Below the pieces are notes generated by a model that searched no databases, was not told where the DNA came from, and saw only the letters and a program-made list of their open reading frames with translations. Shown here in pieces: positions 18,122-28,100 of a stretch of 64,000 bases of DNA. The first letter of the stretch is position 1. Each line of letters opens with the position of its first letter. A program made the position numbers and the translations under genes. Location of the stretch: the NCBI GenBank assembly GCA_005881495.1, contig VBHI01000199.1, positions 11,537-75,536 on the forward strand, read 5' to 3'. Origin of the DNA: Chloroflexota bacterium. GTDB lineage: Bacteria > Chloroflexota > Ktedonobacteria > Ktedonobacterales > Ktedonobacteraceae.

Positions 18122-20029
18122 CTATGGTGTAGGGCTGGGTGTCGGTGTTGTACCAGGTGTTCCTGTTGGAGTGGCTGTCGTTGTCGGCGTTGGTGTACCT
18201 CCCAGAATGATCGAGAGGTCATCAAAGGTCTTGAAGTTCACTACGCTACCTCCTACTACATAATCACCCTTGATTGTATCACCAGGCTGCACAAGTGGCA
18301 GTTTAGGTGAGAGGGAGAGGTTAGCAGTGAAGATGGCATTCTGCCCCTTTATCTGAATGTAATAGATGGTGTTGCTCCCCTGCTGCACAGATGATATACG
18401 CAGCACTTTCCCACTCACGGTCTGGGTCGTTCCTCCACTTGGAGTATTGCCACCATTTCCTTGCTGTGTAAGCCATTGCTGGTAATCCTGCAACGCCTGA
18501 GGTAGCGATGGTTCATATTGTACATTACTGCCGTTCAAATTCCTGGCGTCTACAACTCCAACCGATTGGAAGCCGCCATTGCCCGAACTTTGTACATAGA
18601 TTGCTATCCAGGTGGGGACTCCATAGATCTGGTATAGTTGAACACTAGCCACATTGTAATTACGAATATTTTTGCTGTTAGATTGAAATGTACTCTGTAC
18701 GTTACCACCGATACCCACTCCTGCCAGTGGATAGAAATGAGCCTCATTTTTATGGGTATCGAAAAGGAAGACGCCCGTACTTGACTGGTCGTTTGAAGAG
18801 GAAGAGGTCATAGGAATGAGCCAGACAGGCTGATCCACGTTGTTATAGAGTAGCTCTGGATCACTAGCTGGGGTTTGCTGACCCATGCCAGAGGGATTAA
18901 ACCATGGAGCAGCATGAAAGAGACCCCACCAGCTGAGGTAATCCGTCACTGTTTGCGCCGGCATGACGCGATCTACCCAGGCTGGCACATCCTGTGGCAG
19001 ATATTTCTTAATCTCACCAGTGTGAGCGTTTACAATGAGCACCTCAGTGAGTATGTCACCAATATAGCCACGGCTTGGCTGCATAAGCGAAATGGTCCAA
19101 TAGGGATGGAAACTATCATCGAGTTCCAGGGTAGGATCGACCAGTTTTCCATAGGTATAGCCATTCAGGTAGACATGACGTAACAGGTCCTGGTTCAGAA
19201 GCGCACCAGGCAGAACGGCAAGAGACGCTGTTGATTCGGTGTGTAAGACCGGCACCTTCTCAGGGTCCTCAGCATCCACCACAACAAAACCCGGTGTGGT
19301 TGGGCTATTCAGGTTGGCAAAGATGTTGTTGTACGTTAACGGGCCAACATAGTAGAGATGATGGTTAATAGATTGTAATGTATAGCTGTCTGGATCTATG
19401 CTGTACGTTGAGCCAAGGTTCTGACCATTTGAACCAAGTACCTGTTGGCCTTTGTAAATAGCAATGCTTTTGCTGACCAGCACAATGTTATTGGGATCGG
19501 TGGGCGGCAATTTGGGAGAGGTTTCATAATGTACCTGGGGTATGGCGGCAAGTGCTTTGGCATTGCTATCAAACCAGGTAGTAAAGACCACAATCAAACC
19601 ACTGACGACGATACCAATGACAGCCGCCACTACAAGCCCAAAAATACCTGCCGCAATAGCTCCTCGCGAGGCACTGGCAGGTAATTGGGTGGGATTGCTC
19701 TTCGATGCACGCGGCCGCCCCTGGCTCACAGCGGAAGCGTCCTCCAGGACATTAAGTGCTGGGCGCGCAAAAGCAAAGAGATTCGCGATGCTACTAATCA
19801 CCAGTGGCCAGAGTAACCACTGCCAACCCCAGAACGGACCCGTTAGAGCGGGCTCAGAGAAATAAAGAATGAACAAGCAGATCAGGTAATTCAGAACAAA
19901 AAAACCGGCGAACCAGTTGAAGAATTTTCTTCTGTTAAATGCTTCGCGGCGTCCAAAACCCAACCGCCCAATTGACAGGATTGCCATGACAATAAGTGTA
20001 CCAATGAGTGCCAACAAGAAAATTATCAT
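18122..20029 (-). CDS. Large membrane-anchored extracytoplasmic protein
   Basis: A 635-residue protein that I cannot name. Three N-terminal hydrophobic segments (residues about 1-20, 40-60, 70-90) precede a basic linker and a fourth TM near 130-155 (FGLVVAAVIGIVVSGLIVVF). The rest, about 450 residues, appears extracytoplasmic, rich in Asn, Ser and aromatic residues (WLIPMTSSSS, GVFLFDTHKNEAHFYPLAGV). The C-terminus is a Thr-Pro tail of repeated TPTP units. The organisation suggests a wall-associated protein, and the position suggests an operon with DUF2203 and prmC. Confidence 0.8.
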   Translation of the reverse strand: MIIFLLALIGTLIVMAILSIGRLGFGRREAFNRRKFFNWFAGFFVLNYLICLFILYFSEPALTGPFWGWQWLLWPLVISSIANLFAFARPALNVLEDASAVSQGRPRASKSNPTQLPASASRGAIAAGIFGLVVAAVIGIVVSGLIVVFTTWFDSNAKALAAIPQVHYETSPKLPPTDPNNIVLVSKSIAIYKGQQVLGSNGQNLGSTYSIDPDSYTLQSINHHLYYVGPLTYNNIFANLNSPTTPGFVVVDAEDPEKVPVLHTESTASLAVLPGALLNQDLLRHVYLNGYTYGKLVDPTLELDDSFHPYWTISLMQPSRGYIGDILTEVLIVNAHTGEIKKYLPQDVPAWVDRVMPAQTVTDYLSWWGLFHAAPWFNPSGMGQQTPASDPELLYNNVDQPVWLIPMTSSSSNDQSSTGVFLFDTHKNEAHFYPLAGVGIGGNVQSTFQSNSKNIRNYNVASVQLYQIYGVPTWIAIYVQSSGNGGFQSVGVVDARNLNGSNVQYEPSLPQALQDYQQWLTQQGNGGNTPSGGTTQTVSGKVLRISSVQQGSNTIYYIQIKGQNAIFTANLSLSPKLPLVQPGDTIKGDYVVGGSVVNFKTFDDLSIILGGTPTPTTTATPTGTPGTTPTPSPTP

Positions 20030-20402
20030 CTTACCCTCACATAGTGTATTTCAAGTAGTGTGGCCTCTCATCCGTCGTTGTCGTCTTGAAAAGTGACATC
20101 CATCAGGGTCAGGTAGTACGTAAAGATTATTGACGGGACAAAACCCACGCTATTGTAACGTCCTTCAAGGCAGATATACAAATGGCCTGCCTTCTGTATT
20201 AAGTATACACCCTCCTCCAAATATTTTGTCTTCGTGACGGACGATGAAAGAGATGTAACACTTTAGCGTATCGCAAGTCTATAATACAGTACCTTCGCCT
20301 GAAGGTTTACGTAAGATGCCTTTCTTGATCATGAAGAGTACAGTGAAAGCATAGCCTTGATTGGCAACTATAGACGCAGATAGCTAAAGGAGCATTTGAC
20401 GT
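20030..20402. other. Intergenic region without recognised features
   Basis: This 373-bp spacer separates divergent genes. I see no gene, repeat or terminator. It should hold promoters for both flanking genes, but no convincing -35/-10 pair stands out. Confidence 0.5.
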
Positions 20403-21017
20403 ATGCGATGGTTCGGTAAAAAATCTGAGCAACGAACATTAGAGGAAAAGAGACCTGATGGTCAATATCGCCTTCCGTCAGGACAATACCTCACAAAGAA
20501 ATGGCCGGTGTTGAGCTATGAGCGAACCCCTCAAAGACTGCCGGCTGATTGGAAACTAAAGATCACCGGTAAAGTCGAGAATCCGTTGGAGTTTACGTGG
20601 GAAGCATTCCTTGCGCTTCCACGCACTACCTTCACCACCGATATTCACTGTGTGACGACTTGGAGTCGTTACGACAATAACTGGGAGGGTGTGAGCATCC
20701 GTGAAATGTTAAGGCGTGCCAAACCGTTACCGAGCACTAAATTTGTGATGGCGCACTCCTGGACTGGCTATACGACAAACCTTCCTCTTGCTGACCTTGA
20801 TGATGACGATGTAATGATCGCGCTCAAACATGATGGCCAGGATTTGGAGCCTGATCACGGTGGCCCTGTTCGCTTGCTTGTGCCAAAACTCTACTTCTAC
20901 AAAAGCGCCAAGTGGCTCGATGGGTTGGAGTTTATGGAACACGACCGCCCCGGTTTCTGGGAACAGCGCGGCTACCATAATCACGCTGATCCGTGGAAAG
21001 AGGAGCGGTACTGGTAG
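20403..21017 (+). CDS. Sulfite oxidase-like molybdopterin oxidoreductase
   Basis: A 204-residue protein formed essentially of the oxidoreductase molybdopterin-binding domain (SUOX fold). The conserved segment TDIHCVTTWSRYDNNWEGV carries the Cys that ligates molybdenum, followed by VMAHSWTGYTTNLPL and HGGPVRLLVPKLYFYKSAKW, which are family hallmarks. There is no Tat signal and no C-terminal dimerisation domain, so it belongs to the short cytoplasmic sulfite-oxidase-like group rather than to MsrP. Substrate unknown. AGGAG lies 10 bases upstream. It is convergent with spoVR, with 12 bases between the stops. Confidence 0.9.
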   Translation: MRWFGKKSEQRTLEEKRPDGQYRLPSGQYLTKKWPVLSYERTPQRLPADWKLKITGKVENPLEFTWEAFLALPRTTFTTDIHCVTTWSRYDNNWEGVSIREMLRRAKPLPSTKFVMAHSWTGYTTNLPLADLDDDDVMIALKHDGQDLEPDHGGPVRLLVPKLYFYKSAKWLDGLEFMEHDRPGFWEQRGYHNHADPWKEERYW

Positions 21018-21029
21018 GAGTTTGAGTTA

Positions 21030-22469
21030 TTACTTCTCCAAAGTACTCTTACTATTGCGCTCTCCATCATAGGTGAGCAATATGCGTTTACCCTCGTAGA
21101 CCGTTTCCAGGTGGACGGGGCGACCCCACATCGTATACACATGTTGGAGTGTCTTCTCGGCATAGTTCAGGTCGAGTTCCTGGCCCTCAAACATGTGCTT
21201 GATGTAGAGTTCGCGGTTGCCACGATAATCTCCGTTATCGACAACGAGGTAAGGATAGCCAAAGTTGGTCATACTGGCAACGATGCCATCGCGCACTTTC
21301 TCCCAGTTCTTTTCGGAGATGACCCATTCATCGCCGTCTTTCTTGAAGAGATAGAGGTCAAGGTCCTTGATGAGGTCTTTGGTCAGATAGTTTCGCAGGA
21401 ACGATACATCGTTATCTAATTCGCGTACTTCGAAGATCTTCTGGTGCCCCATTCCTGGCTTACGCCCTGTTTTTTCTCGTTCCTCATCGGTCGGATTATC
21501 CCAACGTTGCTCGATATCTTCAAACATCTTGAAGCCAAGATAATATGGATTGAGCGAGGTGCGCGATGGCGAGAGGACGCCTGAGTGCAACTGGGCAAAC
21601 TCGAGGAATTCGGAACTGTTGATGACGCCGAGTTCTGCTAATTGACGCATGATGCGCGAGTGCCATAGGCTGGCCCATCCTTCATTCATGACTTTTGTCT
21701 GCGCTTGCGGTATAAAGTAGAGCATCTCCGTGCGCACAATTTCGATGAGGTCACGCTGCCAGGGCTGCAGATGGGGGGCGTAGCGCATTAAGAACTGCAG
21801 GATATCCTTCTCTGGTTTTTCAGGAAACTTTGGAGGCTTTCCAGGTCGCCTTTCGCGATCCTCCTCGGCCTTTTTTGCTTTCTTTTCAAGGCCCCAGAGA
21901 TCATCATATTCGCTTGTGACCTGGGTTGGCTTCTGTTCGTCTTTTTTGGCATTTTCATTCCCGCGCAGCAACAAATTATAGTCAACGTGCTCTTGAATCG
22001 AGAGGGCCGCGTCAAGAAAACGCTCGACTTCGGCCTTGCCATGATCGAACTCGTACTTGGCGACGCGTTCAGCATGGATGCTCACCTTATCGATCATGCG
22101 ACGCGAAGTATTTTGAAAGTAGGCATTATTCTTGAAAAAATCAGTATGGCCGAAGACGTGCGCGGCTACGAAAGTATTTTGCAGGAGATTATTCATTTCC
22201 ATCAGGAAAGCATAGCTAGGGTTGGTGTTGACCACCATCTCGTAGATTTTGCTCAACCCGAAGTCATACTGCATCTTCTGCCGATAGTAGGATTTCCCAT
22301 GCGTCCAGTGACTGAAGCGACCAGGCAAACCATACGAGGCAAACTCGTACATGATGCTGGCGGGCACCAGCTCAAAGTGTGTGGGGAAAGGATCAAGTCC
22401 AAACTTGTGGGCCTCCTCCCAGGCACAATCTATTGCGTCTCGCAGTCTTTCGATCTCACTATCTGCCAT
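21030..22469 (-). CDS. spoVR: SpoVR family protein
   Basis: A 479-residue protein of the SpoVR/YcgB family. Typical stretches are visible: FELVPASIMYEFASYGLPGR, FSHWTHGKSYYRQK, NTFVAAHVFGHTDFFKNN, NEGWASLWHSRIMRQ and LNPYYLGFKMFEDIE. The biochemical role is unknown; the family is tied to spore cortex formation in Bacillus and stress in enterobacteria. It is the third gene of the prkA-yeaH-spoVR operon, the same trio as E. coli yeaG-yeaH-ycgB. AGGAG lies 7 bases before the ATG. A polar insert near residues 190-230 (KKAKKAEEDRERRPGK) is lineage-specific. Confidence 0.95.
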   Translation of the reverse strand: MADSEIERLRDAIDCAWEEAHKFGLDPFPTHFELVPASIMYEFASYGLPGRFSHWTHGKSYYRQKMQYDFGLSKIYEMVVNTNPSYAFLMEMNNLLQNTFVAAHVFGHTDFFKNNAYFQNTSRRMIDKVSIHAERVAKYEFDHGKAEVERFLDAALSIQEHVDYNLLLRGNENAKKDEQKPTQVTSEYDDLWGLEKKAKKAEEDRERRPGKPPKFPEKPEKDILQFLMRYAPHLQPWQRDLIEIVRTEMLYFIPQAQTKVMNEGWASLWHSRIMRQLAELGVINSSEFLEFAQLHSGVLSPSRTSLNPYYLGFKMFEDIEQRWDNPTDEEREKTGRKPGMGHQKIFEVRELDNDVSFLRNYLTKDLIKDLDLYLFKKDGDEWVISEKNWEKVRDGIVASMTNFGYPYLVVDNGDYRGNRELYIKHMFEGQELDLNYAEKTLQHVYTMWGRPVHLETVYEGKRILLTYDGERNSKSTLEK

Positions 22470-22635
22470 AAAAGAGGCTCCTTCCAGGATAGAGGCCAGG
22501 GGTTTCAGTTTCGTCGCTCGCTATTTCAGCCAATTTGCGAGGATTATGCTCAATAAAATTTGCGGGTGGTAAGTATCCCCACATTGCCATTACTGGCAGA
22601 TTGCCACCCTTCAGTACCCCACATTTTTTCGGCCT

Positions 22636-25059
22636 TCAAAATGACACTACAGCCATGGGATCACGCTGGGCGAAGAATTTCCGCAGAGCGGGATAGACTT
22701 CCTTCTTATCCGAAATGGTCACGGCGATGAACTTCTTATCGGAGATCTTGTTGTAAGCACCCATGAGCGTACTGGGTGAGCGATAGTGCCCTTCGCGAAT
22801 TTCGCCGTACCCAAAGATATTGCAGAGTTCCATCAGTTTAGTGACCAACTGGACGCAGCGGTCATTATCCCACGGCAGATTATCTCCGTCGGAGAAATGG
22901 AAGGGATAGATGTTCCAGTCATCCGGGTTATAGCGTTGTTTGATGATCTCTAATGCCAGTTCATAGGCAGACGAGACCTGGGTGCCCCCGCTTTCTCCCT
23001 TGTGGAAAAACTCCTCTTCGGTGACTTCTTTGGCCTCGGTATGGTGACTGACGAAGACGATCTGGACGTTGTTGTATTTTGTGCGCAGGAAGCGGACCAT
23101 CCAGAAGTAGAAACTCCTGGCGATATATTTCTCGAATTCGCCCATACTGTTATGGCTAAGTAGCCCATCCACAATATAGTTATGGTATTCAGCTACCTCA
23201 AAGTCATATACTTGAACAGGCTCAGCGACTCGCGTTATACTCTGCACACGCGAAACCATCATGCCGCGTTTGAGTACTGAGTCGATATACTCCTGATCAT
23301 CAAGCGTTGCGGTTGGACTCGTCGAGAGTGTGCGTAGTTGCTGCTGGGAAAGTGTATGCGTCTCTGTCTGATAATACGTGTAGAGGCGCGTATGACCAGC
23401 CAGGTGCGAAAAGCGTTCACGCCAATCCTCTTCGAGAATATACTTACTGCGCATGGCATCAATACCAGCAGCCTGCTTTTCTACCAGAGTCCTCATCTTC
23501 GCCCGCTTCTGTGGGCAGCTAAACCCAATATGCTCAGCGAAAAGAAGTACGTCTTTGGCATTGATCGAGAGTTTGTAATAGATGCCCGCAGGGATACTTC
23601 TTCCATCTCCCATGCGACTCTCACCTTGCTCATAATCGTGAATACGCGCTCGAATGCCCCAATAAGAGAGCAGGTGCTTGACCTGAGTCACAAGTTGGTG
23701 GCTAGCTGAGTAAAACATCACAGCATGATGAGCAATCGTTCCTTCTGCATCGAAGAGTCCACGCAAGAATGCGGCACGTATCTCTGCCGGTTCACGGTAA
23801 ATGCTTGCTTCGATATAGCGATGACGTGAACGTTGCTTCAGCATTGGAAAGTTTGCTGCCAGTTCGCGAGCAAGAGGCGCGCGGTTGAAGTAAATGCGCT
23901 GGCGATTGTGTATACCAGGACGGTGATTTATAATACCCTGTACACCAAAACCCTGTGCGAATACCTCACGATAGGTCTGAAGCCGCTCTTCACTCTCGTC
24001 AGTTACAATAATGCTAGTGCTATTAGGACTTATGAAGATATGTCCATCACCTAGCAAGACGCCCAGCATATAAGCTTGATCTTCACTTAACGTAGCTTTG
24101 TAAGATTCTCCAGTACTCCCCCAGGTGTTGACCAAAATCAACTTATCGCTAACCCGCAATTCGTCAGCACGTTTCTCGATAATGCGATTGCCTGGTTCAT
24201 CATAGACGAAGTAGACATGCTGCGGCGTGGCATGTAGTGTGGCATCCTGGGTCTCGATGGCGAGCGTTTCCGGTGCTGTCTTCGAGAAGGTTTCTACGAC
24301 TTGAGAAGTCGTCTTTCCCATTGTCTCAAGGTCGAGGCATGCTACTTGGTCACCCACAACGATGTCTGAGACATCTTTATATGAGCCGTCGGCCATCTCA
24401 ATATGGTGTCCGGCGGTGTGGCACCCGCTGACATCCATCATGGCGATGACCACCGCGTTGGATTGGTATTTGATGGTTGGCTCCCACACCTTGAAGCGAA
24501 GATCCTCGGATTTGATATCCTGGAATTTGGCGTCGCCTTTGGCGGCATTGCGCTTCATGTTCTCCATGATGGTGCGTTTTTTGTCAAGGTTCGTCATGGG
24601 GCCTTTCTTGCGGACATCGGTAAAGCGCACAGCCTCGGTCTGCAGTTCTTGCTGACGCTTTTGCTCGAGATTAGGCAGCCCCAGATCTTCAAAGATCATA
24701 GCGGCCAGTTCTTCCATGGAGATTTCGGCCTCGTAGTAGTCTTGACCTGCCTCTTTGCCTGCTTCGCCCTTCTTGCCTTTGCCGGGGCGGGGCTCCTGAG
24801 CCACCACATCGCCGACTTTACTCTTCCCATCGCCCTCTCCAGCATGTTCTTGTTTACCAGGGTCAAAGCGGAAACGGTATTCGTCGAGTGAGCGAATGGG
24901 AACGCGTACTCTCTTGGTGCCATCCGACAGGATGATGCTCTCTTCACTGACGATTTCGCCTAAATTTTTCTTGATTGCCTCGCGGATCTTCTCTTTGTGT
25001 CGTTCCTGGTCGATTTGACCCTTGCGGTGCAACGACCAGTCATGCTGAGAGACGGACAT
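22636..25059 (-). CDS. yeaH: YeaH/DUF444 VWA-domain protein interrupted by an intein
   Basis: An 807-residue precursor. The exteins are residues 1-212 and 638-807, which would give a 382-residue YeaH-like protein. The N-extein ends in VVIAMMDVSG and the C-extein begins SMGEFEKYIARSFYFW, so splicing rebuilds DVSGSM, the metal-ion-dependent adhesion site of the VWA domain. Other family stretches include SHHTEAKEVTEEEFF, SGGTQVSSAYELALEII and DWNIYPFHFSDGDNL. The linker near 75-105 is Lys/Gly-rich. YeaH works with the PrkA kinase encoded just upstream. The ATG has AAGGAG 8 bases before it. Confidence 0.95.
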   Translation of the reverse strand: MSVSQHDWSLHRKGQIDQERHKEKIREAIKKNLGEIVSEESIILSDGTKRVRVPIRSLDEYRFRFDPGKQEHAGEGDGKSKVGDVVAQEPRPGKGKKGEAGKEAGQDYYEAEISMEELAAMIFEDLGLPNLEQKRQQELQTEAVRFTDVRKKGPMTNLDKKRTIMENMKRNAAKGDAKFQDIKSEDLRFKVWEPTIKYQSNAVVIAMMDVSGCHTAGHHIEMADGSYKDVSDIVVGDQVACLDLETMGKTTSQVVETFSKTAPETLAIETQDATLHATPQHVYFVYDEPGNRIIEKRADELRVSDKLILVNTWGSTGESYKATLSEDQAYMLGVLLGDGHIFISPNSTSIIVTDESEERLQTYREVFAQGFGVQGIINHRPGIHNRQRIYFNRAPLARELAANFPMLKQRSRHRYIEASIYREPAEIRAAFLRGLFDAEGTIAHHAVMFYSASHQLVTQVKHLLSYWGIRARIHDYEQGESRMGDGRSIPAGIYYKLSINAKDVLLFAEHIGFSCPQKRAKMRTLVEKQAAGIDAMRSKYILEEDWRERFSHLAGHTRLYTYYQTETHTLSQQQLRTLSTSPTATLDDQEYIDSVLKRGMMVSRVQSITRVAEPVQVYDFEVAEYHNYIVDGLLSHNSMGEFEKYIARSFYFWMVRFLRTKYNNVQIVFVSHHTEAKEVTEEEFFHKGESGGTQVSSAYELALEIIKQRYNPDDWNIYPFHFSDGDNLPWDNDRCVQLVTKLMELCNIFGYGEIREGHYRSPSTLMGAYNKISDKKFIAVTISDKKEVYPALRKFFAQRDPMAVVSF
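23149..24423 (-). other. Intein with LAGLIDADG endonuclease in YeaH
   Basis: A 425-residue in-frame intein (precursor residues 213-637). Block A is CHTAGHHIEMADG with Cys1. Block B is LHATPQHVYFV with the TxxH pair. Block F is VYDFEVAEYHNYIVDGLLSHN, ending in the His-Asn pair, and Ser is the +1 residue. The two dodecapeptides of a DOD endonuclease are YMLGVLLGDGH (about 330-340) and FLRGLFDAEG (about 431-440), both with their acidic residue. All splicing and nuclease motifs look intact, so the element should be active. Confidence 0.95.
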
Positions 25060-25083
25060 GGAGCACGCTCCTTACGTATCAGG

Positions 25084-25182
25084 ATGTAGGGGCCGCACCT
25101 GGCGCCTCATTCACGCGCTCACCTGGGAAGCCAGGCTTGTCGCAGAGCGCATCAATTTAGGCACTGGATGCGGCCCCTACAT
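25084..25182. repeat. Inverted repeat element between prkA and yeaH
   Basis: A perfect 14-bp inverted repeat, ATGTAGGGGCCGCA at 25084-25097 and its complement at 25169-25182, encloses 71 bases that also contain GCGC-rich half-palindromes. The GTAGGGGCC core is the same as in the repeats at 300-360. It lies inside the operon between the prkA stop and the yeaH start. It may be a non-autonomous repeat or an mRNA stability hairpin. Confidence 0.75.
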
Positions 25183-25193
25183 TATTTTCTGCA

Positions 25194-28100
25194 CTACCGA
25201 TTAAGCAAACTGCCGGTGTAGCGAAGAATTTCATTCGCGCATACATGGCAGTAGCCGTGTTCAGTCATCAAGCGGTTGACTACTTCATTGATCTTACGCA
25301 GTTGCTCCTTATCGGGCGTACGTGCCGATGTGGTGATCTTCACGACATCCCGCAAGTCAGCAAAGAGTTTTTTCTCAATGGCCTCTTTCAATCGCTCATG
25401 GCTGGTATATTCGAAGGTCAAGCCCTTGCGGGCAAGAGATGAGATGCGAATGAGGATCTCCTCACGGAACGAGCGTTTGGCATTCTCGGTGATGCCTATC
25501 TGCTCTTCAATGGAGCGCATCAACTGCTCGTCAGGCTCCATCTCTTCATCGGTGATGGGGTCGCGCAGCTTGGTCTTGTTGCAATACGCTTCGACATTGT
25601 CGAGGTAGTTGTTCAACAAGGTGCGAGCGGACTCTTCATAGGAATAGACGAAAGCACGTTGCACCTCTTTCCTCGCCATCTCGTCGTACTCCTTACGCGC
25701 TTCACTGATGAAGTTCAGGTAGCGATCACGCTCTTCGCGCGTGATGCTGGTGTGTTGATCGAGTCCATCTCGCAGAGCGCGCAGCGCATCGATAGGATTG
25801 ATACAGGTAACATTCTGCTTGATAAGAGCGTTAGAGAGACGATTGATGACATAGCGAGGTGAGATACCATCCATGCCTTCGCGCACCGCTTCTTCCTGTA
25901 GTTCTTTGATATCTTTCTGCTTGAAGTCCTCGATGTCTTCACCATCATAGAGACGAAGTTTCTTCATTGGGCTCATACCAGCCTTCTTTGAGGGCTCCAG
26001 GCGCGTCAGCACCGCAAAAACGCTGGCAATATGCAAAGTATAGGGGGCAATATGCACGTTCTGTAACGCGCTCTGCTTGAGCAGCTTTTCGTAGATTTTA
26101 ATCTCATCGGAGACGCGCAAGTTGTAGGGAACCTTTACCAGGATGATACGGTCTTGTAAAGCTTCGGATTTCTTGTTGCCGACGAAAGCTTGATACTCGT
26201 GCTCATTGGTGTGGCTGACAACGACCTCATCGGCATAGATCATGCTGAATCGCCCGGTTTTGATGTTTTGTTCCTGGCTGAGTGTGAGCAATACGTAGAG
26301 GAATTTCTCATCTGTTTTGAGCATTTCCACGAATTCCATGATGCCACGGTTTGCAATGTTCAGTTCACCGTCGAAGCGATAGGCACGTGGATCGCTTTCA
26401 ACGCCGACCTCACCAATAGTCGATAAATCTATACCTCCGACTAATTCGCTGATATCCTGGCTGTTATGCTGTACAAACCCATCTGCCACAAACGAATGTG
26501 TGCCAGGAACGAGTAGATCGTAGACTGGCTCAATACCTGCCGATCGTACCTCACGTACCGTTAGCCAGAGGTAGTTTTGCGTCACCAGCGAAGGAAGCAA
26601 CGTATGAGCTAATTCCGGCTTATCTGCAAGCACTGTTCGCGCGCGGTTATACGTAAGCTGCCGATCACCTGCCATGATGCGAGCAAGGTAGCTGTCACCA
26701 CCATGTCCGTTGAGAAGAGATGTACCGTGGGGTAAGTGATCATAATTCGTCTTATCACTGCGCGTCTCCCGTAATGGTGATGTTGCTTTATCGCGCAGTG
26801 ACGGGATCAGCTCGACCAGATCCAGCACCTGGTCACCTCGCAGTGTAACGTTGTAGTACAGTTCACCCTCATCTTCGTGGTTCCAGAACGAGCCAATCAC
26901 CCCCAAGTTAAGCAGTAAGACATGCACCTGGTGAGCCAGTTGACGTGACTTGCTTGTGAATTTGAAGGTGTTTGATCCAGCTCTGTTGCCACGAATGGTC
27001 GCATCACCCCAGAAGAGGCCTTCCAGGAAAGCAAGCACATCTGCCTGGCTGCTGGCAAGGACGCACGCTGGAACCGACTTTGCCTGTGAGCCACGAGCGA
27101 CTCCCAACTCACCGCGCAGCCACATGCTGAGTGCCTTGTTACTGATAGAGATGTTATAGTTGTATGTATCTCCCTTACGGTGTGGCACTGCCTCCAAGCC
27201 AAAAAGCGTTCTAGTCAACTCGACGAAGCGGTTAATGAGAGCCTGGGAACCATTGACAAACCATGTCTCGTAATGAGTGATGCTCCCCTCAGCCGTCAAA
27301 AGGCCTAGCCAATAGGCGAGATCGGGTGTCATTGTTCGCGGCTGACGTGGCAAAGGGTAGAAGCTCTCTGGAAGCGCAACGCTTTGGCCAGAGACGCGAC
27401 TGCCACAGGCCAGTGCAACATAGCTACCCACTTGCAGGTCGCCAATTTTCGTCCACGTCAACTCGCCGCCAGGAAGCATCGTGAGAAGTGGGTGATTAGC
27501 TGTTCCACGAATGTTGTAGCCAAGATTTGTCTCTACCTCATAAATCGGCTGGAAACCACCACAGTAGAACTTTGTTGCCTTTTCAGGGCCGTCGATACCC
27601 AGGATCGTCGCTTCATATGGTACAAACTCATCCTCGCGTGGTTTGTTCGGAAGTTGGAGGTAAATGTCCTCCATCGTTTGTAGACCTTGATCAGTTAAGA
27701 CCAGGGTATCACCTGTAACACATTTCGGGTCTGACGGGGTGAAGGTGCCGACACCAACACGATATTTCTCGCTGAAGGTGATGCGCTTGACCGGTACATC
27801 CTCGATGTGCCCACGATACTGATTATCGATCATGAAGCGACAGTGAGGACACAGGTCACCCTCAACATAGAGGCCAAACTCCTTCTCTACATCTGGCCGT
27901 AGATCGACAGGAATGAGGTGTAGCGGCTCCTCGTGCATCGGGCAATCTCTGATAGCGTAGATCGCGCCTTCATCAGTGCGACTATACGATTCAAGACCGC
28001 GTTTGATGAGGTAGACGATAGTTGATTTACCTCCGCCAACGGGGCCCATGAGGAGTAACACACGTTTCCGTACTTCCAGGCGCTGGGCGGCAGAGTGGAA

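Noticed and set aside
21987..22556. 189-residue open frame antisense to spoVR
   Set aside because: It lies opposite a well-conserved SpoVR gene and has no recognisable motif; it is a shadow of the codon pattern.
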